Positions 43,651 to 50,416 of a stretch of DNA of 64,000 nucleotides are shown here, piece after piece. The translations under genes were made by a program, and so were the position numbers. Under the pieces are notes generated by a model. That model made no database searches. It was not told where the DNA came from and saw only the letters and a program-made list of their open reading frames with translations. Position 1 is the stretch's first letter; each line of letters opens with the position of its first letter. The DNA comes from Loktanella salsilacus (lineage in GTDB: Bacteria > Pseudomonadota > Alphaproteobacteria > Rhodobacterales > Rhodobacteraceae): positions 62,001 to 126,000 of the forward strand of contig NZ_FOTF01000009.1 of the NCBI RefSeq assembly GCF_900114485.1, read 5' to 3'.

Positions 43651-44490
43651 ATGACCACTCCCTGCATTATCTGCGTCGCCATAACCGGATCGGTTCCAAC
43701 CCAAAAGGACAACCCAGCGGTACCGATCACCATCGCTGAACAAATCGAAAGCACCCAAGACGCCTTTGAGGCGGGCGCCTCGATCGCCCACTGCCACGTG
43801 CGCGGCGACGACGGCAAACCAACGGCAGATCCGGACCGCTACGCGCAGCTGAAAGAGGGGCTGGAAAAACACTGCCCCGGCATGATTATTCAGCTGTCCA
43901 CGGGCGGGCGGTCAGGTGCGGGCAAGGACCGTGGCGGCATGCTGTCGTTGGCGCCTGACATGGCCTCGCTCTCGGTCGGGTCGAACAACTTTCCGACCCG
44001 CGTCTACGACACGCCCCCCGATCTGGTGGATTGGCTGGCGTCAGAGATGTTAAAGTATGATGTGAAGCCCGAAGTCGAAGCCTTTGATCTGTCACATATT
44101 TTCAAAGCGAAAGAGATGGCCAGCAAAGGCCAGATCGCGGGCACGCCTTATGTGCAGTTTGTCATGGGCGTCAAGAATGCGATGCCCGTCGATCGCGACG
44201 TGTTCGACTATTACATTCACACGGTGCACCGTCTGTTTGGTCCAGATGCGCCCTGGTGCGCGGCGGGGATCGGCGCTAATCAAATCGTGCTAAACGAATG
44301 GGCGATTTCATCCGGCGGCCACGCGCGCACTGGACTAGAGGATAACGTCAGACTTGACCGTGATACGCTTGCGCCGTCCAATGCCGCATTGGTCAAACGC
44401 GCGGTCGCGCTGTGCGAGACATACGAGCGCCCCGTCGCGACATGGCAACAGGCCCGCGACATCCTTGGCCTGTGCAAAACGGCCATGTGA
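43651..44490 (+). CDS. Beta-keto acid cleavage enzyme (BKACE, DUF849 family)
   Basis: 279-residue TIM-barrel enzyme that condenses a beta-keto acid with acetyl-CoA to give acetoacetate and a new CoA ester. The zinc ligands sit in AHCHVRGDDGKP (two His) and the late GIGANQIVLNEWAISSGGHARTGLEDN (Glu and Asn region), with IQLSTGGRSG between. Inside a pca operon the likely substrate is beta-ketoadipate, giving succinyl-CoA and acetoacetate, so it could stand in for PcaIJ and PcaF, which are not encoded here. The ATG at 43651 follows the pcaG stop by 7 bp. Confidence 0.88.
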   Translation: MTTPCIICVAITGSVPTQKDNPAVPITIAEQIESTQDAFEAGASIAHCHVRGDDGKPTADPDRYAQLKEGLEKHCPGMIIQLSTGGRSGAGKDRGGMLSLAPDMASLSVGSNNFPTRVYDTPPDLVDWLASEMLKYDVKPEVEAFDLSHIFKAKEMASKGQIAGTPYVQFVMGVKNAMPVDRDVFDYYIHTVHRLFGPDAPWCAAGIGANQIVLNEWAISSGGHARTGLEDNVRLDRDTLAPSNAALVKRAVALCETYERPVATWQQARDILGLCKTAM

Positions 44491-44579
44491 AAGATGCCGT
44501 TTTAACTGCTGCCATCTGTCGTCACCCGCTCAACCGAGTGGCACTGCGCCAGCCACCCAACGATGCATGAGGCCCTAAA

Positions 44580-45635
44580 TTGACCAGCCCCTTCGATCAC
44601 CCGTGGCTTGGCGGCCTGTTCGGCGACCAAGAGGCCGCTGACATCTGGGCCCCGCAGCGCACCATCGCCCATATGCTCGCGTTCGAGGCAGCGTACACTT
44701 GGGCCCTTGGCAAGGTCGGCAAGATTGACGAAACCTTAGCAGATCAAGTCGCGCAGCAGATCGCGGCGTTCAAGCCCGACATTGCGGACCTGCGGGATGG
44801 CGCCGCAAGAGACGGCGTCGTCGTCCCCGCTTTGGTCACCCAGTTGGAAACTGTGATAAAGCCAAACACCGACAGCATTCATACCGGCACGACGTCCCAA
44901 GATGTTATCGACACGGCGCTGGCCCTGACACTGCGCGACTTCAGCGACTTGCTTGACGTCCGCCTTGCCGCATTGACCAGCGCGTTTGACGTCTTGGCGG
45001 ATCGGTTTGGGGATCGCCCCATGATGGGGCGAACGCGGATGCAGGCGGCGCTACCGATTAAGGTGTCTGATCGGCTGGTGACGTGGTCACAACCGCTCGC
45101 GGCGCACCGCAAACGCCTAGCTTCCTTGCGGCCAGAGGTCGCGCGCCTGCAGCTTGGCGGCGCCGCGGGCGACCGCGCCGCATTGGCACCAAACGCGGCA
45201 CAGATTTCACGCGAAATGGCCGCGGAGCTTGGCCTGCAAAACCCGCCGACAGCGTGGCATTCCATGCGCGCCGACATTGCGGATTATGCCAACCTTTTAT
45301 CACTGATCAGCGGCGCGTTGGGCAAATTCGGGCAGGATATTTGCCTGATGGCACAGCAGGGCGTTGACGAAGTGACCCTGAAAAGCGGCGGCGGATCATC
45401 CGCAATGCCGCACAAACAAAACCCGATACTGGCCGAACTGCTGGTGACACTGGCACGCTTCAACGCCACGCAGGTGTCAGGCATGCACCACGCGCTGATC
45501 CACGAACAAGAACGCTCTGGCGCGGCCTGGGCATTAGAGTGGATGATCCTGCCGCAAATGGCCCAAGCCACAGCGCGAAGCTTATCGGCAGCAACGCAGC
45601 TTTGTGAAAAAATCACTTCGATCGGCAAGCAGTAG
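44580..45635 (+). CDS. pcaB: 3-carboxy-cis,cis-muconate cycloisomerase
   Basis: 351-residue fumarase/aspartase-superfamily enzyme that cyclises beta-carboxy-cis,cis-muconate to gamma-carboxymuconolactone. The superfamily signature GGGSSAMPHKQNP is present, and DSIHTGTTSQDVIDTALAL is an earlier signature. The start is a TTG; upstream ATGs run into stops. It is shorter than the 450-residue pseudomonad form but fits the alphaproteobacterial length. It ends with TAG. A gap of 89 bp separates it from the BKACE gene, probably still one operon. Confidence 0.92.
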   Translation: MTSPFDHPWLGGLFGDQEAADIWAPQRTIAHMLAFEAAYTWALGKVGKIDETLADQVAQQIAAFKPDIADLRDGAARDGVVVPALVTQLETVIKPNTDSIHTGTTSQDVIDTALALTLRDFSDLLDVRLAALTSAFDVLADRFGDRPMMGRTRMQAALPIKVSDRLVTWSQPLAAHRKRLASLRPEVARLQLGGAAGDRAALAPNAAQISREMAAELGLQNPPTAWHSMRADIADYANLLSLISGALGKFGQDICLMAQQGVDEVTLKSGGGSSAMPHKQNPILAELLVTLARFNATQVSGMHHALIHEQERSGAAWALEWMILPQMAQATARSLSAATQLCEKITSIGKQ

Positions 45636-46192
45636 GCTTCGTTGTCGTGCAATTCTGCCGCGCACGCGGGCCGACTTTGCCAAAGCCGGCACAGTGGCAA
45701 TGAGGCGTGTTCGTGCCTGCATCAATCCATTGAGTTTACTTTGGAACGGGCAGTCGCGGGAAGGCCACCGTCGCGGTCGTCGGCACGTTTCAGCTGTCGC
45801 TCGCAGCATCAACCGTGGATCCAAAAACCTATTCATTTGCGCCACGTTTTCAACGACGCAAACTTACAAAGTCACGTTGGACCGATAAACAAATCCGCAC
45901 ATTTTAAACATAACAGGACGCGGCTTTGTGGAATACGAACCATCGCCTAGGCCGCAGCCCGCCCAGCATGAATGATCGGTGGCAGATTATGATACATCTC
46001 GACCGCGCATGCGTTGCACAAAAATACGGCTGACATATACTTTTGGACAGAACTCGAAATATGGATTGGCAGCCGACGAAACATTATGCTACGTCAACAC
46101 AATTATTACGTGAGTATTTAACTTTTCACATTCGTCGCCTTCTTACGAAGGCATACTGCTCAGCCACCGAATTTTCAGGAGCGAGCCTAAAT
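45636..46192. other. Long intergenic region upstream of the Crp/Fnr gene
   Basis: About 550 bp. The first half is GC-rich and the second half (from 45880) AT-rich. Short ORFs exist but none has a convincing start or family. It may hold the crp-like promoter. No hairpin with a T-run was found after pcaB. Confidence 0.4.
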
Positions 46193-46909
46193 ATGAGTTT
46201 CGATAGAACGCCGCTTATGCGCCGGCTTGGCGGAGCCGTTCCTGAAGAGGAATTGGAGCTGTTTGATTCGCTGGGGCGTATTGGAAAAAAATACGCAATC
46301 GGTCACGACCTTGGCGAAGAATGCCGGGCCGATGAATCGATCATGATCCTGCAACATGGCTGGACCATGACCTATAAAATACTACGCGGCGGTGATCGAC
46401 AGGTCATCGACGTCAACTTGCCCGGCGACGTACTCGGCATGCGGCAAATCCTGTTCAATTACGATGACTACCGCATTGAACCCATTACCGAGGTATTTGC
46501 GCAAAAACTGCCCGCTGATATTATTCTGCGTTCTTTGGGGAAATCGCCTGAAATTGCGGCGCAGGTTATGTGGGCGATGATGTCAGACTCTGCCTTTTCG
46601 CCGGAACGTTTGGTCAGCATGGGCCGCCGCGAGGCCCCGAAAAGGGTCGCGCATTTTTTGCTAGAACTTGGGGCCCGACTGGATCGGGTGCATTTATCTA
46701 ATAAGAATGGGTATTTATGCCCGCTTTCGCAGACAGACCTAGGTGATATCTTGGGCATGAGTGCGGTCCACGTGAACCGTGTTCTGCGCGATTTAAGAGA
46801 GCGGGACCTGCTAACTTTTCGTATTGGAAAAGTGAAATTCCATGACCGGGAAGAGCTTAATCGATATGCCGAATTCGAGCCATCCTATATGGAGCGCCGT
46901 TTGCATTAA
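46193..46909 (+). CDS. Crp/Fnr-family transcriptional regulator
   Basis: 238-residue regulator with an N-terminal cyclic-nucleotide-type beta barrel (about 30-130; MTYKILRGGDRQVIDVNLPGD) and a C-terminal winged helix (PLSQTDLGDILGMSAVHVNRVLRDLRERDLL). It lacks the N-terminal cysteine cluster of FNR, so it does not appear to be an oxygen sensor of that type. I chose the ATG at 46193 with AGGAG 10 bp upstream; an in-frame ATG at 46043 adds an unlikely leader. It is convergent with the polysaccharide genes, 15 bp apart. Confidence 0.85.
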   Translation: MSFDRTPLMRRLGGAVPEEELELFDSLGRIGKKYAIGHDLGEECRADESIMILQHGWTMTYKILRGGDRQVIDVNLPGDVLGMRQILFNYDDYRIEPITEVFAQKLPADIILRSLGKSPEIAAQVMWAMMSDSAFSPERLVSMGRREAPKRVAHFLLELGARLDRVHLSNKNGYLCPLSQTDLGDILGMSAVHVNRVLRDLRERDLLTFRIGKVKFHDREELNRYAEFEPSYMERRLH

Positions 46910-46924
46910 ACGGTCGCGGGATAC

Positions 46925-47746
46925 CTATTTCTGGAATGTCTTGCACCGCAGCACATATCCCCGGCTTTCGCTGCGACCAAGCCACGGATGCGTCGAGATA
47001 ACGTGGCCCAAATCCGGGATATTCCAGCTATCCAGAATGTCATATCCCATGACATTGATTTGCGCCTCGAATATGCTTCGGTTGCGCATGCGATAGGGCA
47101 CGCAGCCTGCTCCGATCTTTTCGATCGTATAAAGCTCTGGCCCGTCTCGTAGAGCCACCTTGTTAAGAATGATATATTCGGGCCGATCGGGCAAGGTTGC
47201 GACGAAGTCTGGAAATGCGATATCCTGATATTGCAGCAGGCCTGAACACAGCAGGATCTGCGCCGCTGGCAGCGTTGTCACATCAGTATGAAACGCGATT
47301 TCGACTGGCAGGCCGCCGCGACCTTGGCGGCGACGGGCGGCGTGGACGATTGCGGGCAGATCGTAAACATTCCAGCGGATCGGCCGCAGATCTATCAGGT
47401 CTTGGAACGCGATATATTTCGTGCCGAAATGTCCGCCTGCATCAATCAAAGCGTCGGCATCAGGCAGAAAACGTTGCAGCCAGAACATCACCGGATAGTC
47501 CCACGCGGTGCGCTGACACATCAGATCGAATGACACTTCTGAAATGGCCGCGTCGTCGTACCCTTGCCCGCCGCGCCGGATGACCGCCTCTTGCGCGGCA
47601 GCGCGGGTGTCAAAGGCACCGGAAAAGTGCCGCGCCCGCGGCGTGCGCGTGACCGCCCGCGCGATGGCGGCACCTGGTAGGGCCCTCGCTTGGCGCAGGA
47701 CCGCGCGCAGACGTTTGCCAAGGCGGGGCGATGCGGAAACGGTCAT
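46925..47746 (-). CDS. TIGR04325-type methyltransferase-like protein
   Basis: 273 residues, resembling the TIGR04325 family of putative methyltransferases found in surface polysaccharide clusters. The core shows ALIDAGGHFGTKYIAF (a Rossmann-like loop, degenerate relative to classical SAM motifs), WNVYDLPAIVHAA and YIILNKVALRDGPELYT. The start at 47746 overlaps the flippase stop by 4 bp, so it is the last gene of a sugar transferase-flippase-methyltransferase operon. Real methylation is unproven for the family. Confidence 0.75.
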   Translation of the reverse strand: MTVSASPRLGKRLRAVLRQARALPGAAIARAVTRTPRARHFSGAFDTRAAAQEAVIRRGGQGYDDAAISEVSFDLMCQRTAWDYPVMFWLQRFLPDADALIDAGGHFGTKYIAFQDLIDLRPIRWNVYDLPAIVHAARRRQGRGGLPVEIAFHTDVTTLPAAQILLCSGLLQYQDIAFPDFVATLPDRPEYIILNKVALRDGPELYTIEKIGAGCVPYRMRNRSIFEAQINVMGYDILDSWNIPDLGHVISTHPWLGRSESRGYVLRCKTFQK

Positions 47747-49260
47747 GACAAAGTTCCTTGCTGTACGGGATCAGGGCGAAAAGCCGCCGCGATTTGGTCC
47801 CAGAAAGGCCGGTCCAGCAGCATGAGCGCGATCACATAGACACCGCCGCTCATAAGCCCGAAGGCCACCGCGCGCACCAACTGGGGCCAGTCAACGCCAA
47901 TTGGGCTGGCGCGCAGGACAAGAAGCGTAATCAGACCCAAAGTCAGGGGCAAAACCGTGCTGCGCAAGGCCTTCGCAATCCCGGCTAGCCCAATATTGGC
48001 ATGACGCGTAAACAGGTGCAGCGTCAGCAGCATGATCCCACTATTCACCGCCAGCTGCGACCAGGCCAACGTCATAACCCCCAGCGGGGCTGCGACGCAG
48101 GTCGCCCCAACCGAGACCGCAAAAATAATCGCCGTAAAGGCCGGCAGCCGCCGCGTCTGGCCGCAGATCGACAACAGCGGTTCAGTCAGGATACCCGGCA
48201 GCATCAGAATCGGACACAGCGCTAGAATAGCGACCAGAACGCCTGCAGGCTGCCATTCCGGCCCCAGCAACCCGGCGACGATTTCGCCATGCATGACGCT
48301 AAGCCATAGGAACAGCGGTGTGCCGATGGCCATCAGGACCTTTAGGTGCCGGGCGACCTGCTGCTCTATCCGCGCGGCGCGGCCCTCGACCTGGCCAGCG
48401 TCACGGGCCCGGCGCAGCAGGGTCCAAGCCAAAAGTTGTCCGGGCACAGCGACTAGCTCATAGGCCGCACCGACCAGACGCTCTGCCACGCGGAAGTAGC
48501 CGACAGCGATCGGTCCTAGGAAAGCGCCTAGCGCCAGCGTTATGAAATGAAGTCGCACGTTGATCAGCATCCGCGATGACAAAATCTGCACCGAGAAGGT
48601 CCAAAGCTCTTGCCGCACGGTGGCAGGCAGGCCCCATGCGGGGATGCGGCGCGTGATGGCAAAACTTAGGATCAGCGCGGTCCCTTGATAGGTTAGCCGT
48701 CCATAGACGAGCGATAGCACCCCGGCTCCTTGAAACAGGCAGATCACTGTCACTGCACCGCCGACCAACTCGCTTGTGATTTCGATAATGGCGGCGGTTT
48801 TGATCCGGTTCAGCCAGATCAAAACCCCCTTTTGCGCGGTGAAAACAGTCGCCAACGCGATCCACAGGCAAAAGAGCATGGATAGCGCGGTCAAATCAGG
48901 CGCAAGCCCGAAGCCCTTTGCCGCCTGCGTTCCCGCAAAGCCGACAGCGGCGAAGGCAAAGCCGCTTAGAACTGCGATCATGACGACCTGATAGGGCGTA
49001 TTGTCCCCGTCGGACCGCGTCATGATAAAGGGGGCCCACCCCGCCTCGGCCAGACGCAACAGCAAGATGGCGCAGGCCGACACGATAGCGAAGGTGCCAA
49101 ATTCCACCGGCCCCAACAAACGCGCGGCGAGTACAAACACCGCGAATTGAGAGACTTGGGACACCAGACGCTCTGTCACCGTGACGGCAATGTCGCCCGC
49201 TGTCTTGCGGCCCGCATTTAGGGCTGGGCCCTGCCCTTTGGGCGAGCGATCAGTATGCAC
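47743..49260 (-). CDS. Polysaccharide flippase (Wzx/MATE-like fold)
   Basis: About 505 residues with 12 to 14 hydrophobic helices, an oligosaccharide flippase of the MOP superfamily that would move lipid-linked sugar repeats across the inner membrane. The first helices, VSQFAVFVLAARLLGPVEFG, show the typical LLGPxxFG pattern. The GTG at 49260 has GGGGA upstream and overlaps the sugar-transferase stop by 11 bp. A further upstream TTG at 49284 is an alternative. Confidence 0.85.
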   Translation of the reverse strand: MHTDRSPKGQGPALNAGRKTAGDIAVTVTERLVSQVSQFAVFVLAARLLGPVEFGTFAIVSACAILLLRLAEAGWAPFIMTRSDGDNTPYQVVMIAVLSGFAFAAVGFAGTQAAKGFGLAPDLTALSMLFCLWIALATVFTAQKGVLIWLNRIKTAAIIEITSELVGGAVTVICLFQGAGVLSLVYGRLTYQGTALILSFAITRRIPAWGLPATVRQELWTFSVQILSSRMLINVRLHFITLALGAFLGPIAVGYFRVAERLVGAAYELVAVPGQLLAWTLLRRARDAGQVEGRAARIEQQVARHLKVLMAIGTPLFLWLSVMHGEIVAGLLGPEWQPAGVLVAILALCPILMLPGILTEPLLSICGQTRRLPAFTAIIFAVSVGATCVAAPLGVMTLAWSQLAVNSGIMLLTLHLFTRHANIGLAGIAKALRSTVLPLTLGLITLLVLRASPIGVDWPQLVRAVAFGLMSGGVYVIALMLLDRPFWDQIAAAFRPDPVQQGTLS

Positions 49261-49984
49261 CGCGTCCCCGCAAAACAACGCCAACCGTACGCAGCAGGAT
49301 TTTCAGATCCCCCCAAAGGGAATGCTGCCGTGCGTATTGCACATCAAGCGCGACCCGTTCGTCATAGCTGGTATCGCTGCGCCCGCTGACCTGCCACAGG
49401 CCGCTGATCCCCGGCCGCACCGACAAGTAGTGACAGAAATCGTCGCCATAATTCACGATCTCGCTCGTCGTGATAGGTCGCGGCCCGACAAGGCTCATGT
49501 GGCCCATCAGCACGTTAAACAGCTGCGGCAGCTCGTCCAGACTGGACCGGCGCAGATAGCATCCAATAGGCAGGATGCGCGGATCATGGCGTAACTTTTG
49601 GGTCTGCACCCATTCGCGCAAATCGTCGGGATTGGCCTTGAGATGGGCGGCCAGCACGTCGTCTGCGTTCACACACATGCTGCGGAATTTCAGGCATTGA
49701 AAGCGAACGCCGTGGCGTCCGATCCGGGTGTGGCGAAACATGATGGGACCGGGATGGAAGATCGCAAGCACCGCTATGATCAACAGCATCGCCGGCAGAA
49801 AAAGTAAGAGCAAAAGGCTAGACGCGATGACGTCAAAAGCCCGCTTTCTGCGGTCAGCTTTGCCCCAATCTGCTCTGGCCTGATCGGTCGGAGACACCGC
49901 CTGAAGTGGAGCAGACGGCAGCGGGACAGAATGGACGACTTTTGCTGTCGTCATAATCGTTCGTAGGTTTAAATTAGTAGACAC
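49250..49984 (-). CDS. Undecaprenyl-phosphate sugar phosphotransferase (ExoY-like)
   Basis: 244-residue initiating sugar transferase that would start a repeat unit by placing a sugar phosphate on undecaprenyl phosphate. One N-terminal membrane helix ([20 protein letters not shown]) is followed by the catalytic domain with [37 protein letters not shown] and the C-terminal [14 protein letters not shown]. It resembles ExoY/PssY more than WbaP. The GTG at 49984 with GGGGGAA upstream is preferred over the ATG at 49954. Confidence 0.92.
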   Translation of the reverse strand: MSTNLNLRTIMTTAKVVHSVPLPSAPLQAVSPTDQARADWGKADRRKRAFDVIASSLLLLLFLPAMLLIIAVLAIFHPGPIMFRHTRIGRHGVRFQCLKFRSMCVNADDVLAAHLKANPDDLREWVQTQKLRHDPRILPIGCYLRRSSLDELPQLFNVLMGHMSLVGPRPITTSEIVNYGDDFCHYLSVRPGISGLWQVSGRSDTSYDERVALDVQYARQHSLWGDLKILLRTVGVVLRGRGAY

Positions 49985-50257
49985 TTTGTAAATTCCCCCA
50001 AGTAAATTTCTTCATTTCGGGATGCGATCCGGGTAATTCCGGACAGTGCAGCAGTTATCCCGATCAAACGTGCAGAATAGATTTCGTCATAAATGGTGCC
50101 ATCGACACCTCTTTGTTGGGCGTGATGTGCGGCGTAAAAACCGCGTTCAGGCAGGGATTTTTGGCGTAGCCGATGAAACGTTGCCCGGTGACGGGTCCTG
50201 CTTTATGTCCAACCACACAGATAAAACCCACGGTACCATCAGATGGAGGCATGCTGC

Positions 50258-50416
50258 GTGCGTCAGACAAATCGCGACACGGCCTTAGCGCCAGACGCCA
50301 AGCCGCAAGTGGCCTTGGCGGGTTGGACAGCGCAGCGCGGGTTTGCCCTGCGATTGGCAGCCGTCGTGTTTTGCGTCGCTGTGTGGTCTGCTGTGATCTA
50401 TTGGGCATTGGCCTGA
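50258..50416 (+). CDS. Small single-pass membrane protein (52 residues)
   Basis: Short ORF not recognised as any family. A GTG start is preceded by a full GGAGG Shine-Dalgarno 8 bases away. The N-terminal half is polar (VRQTNRDTALAPDAKPQVAL) and the C-terminal half is one helix (FALRLAAVVFCVAVWSAVIY, then WALA). Its stop overlaps the convergent NRPS gene end by 19 bp. The strong ribosome site and clean topology argue for a real gene. It might support the neighbouring polysaccharide or NRPS functions, but nothing shows which. Confidence 0.6.
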   Translation: MRQTNRDTALAPDAKPQVALAGWTAQRGFALRLAAVVFCVAVWSAVIYWALA

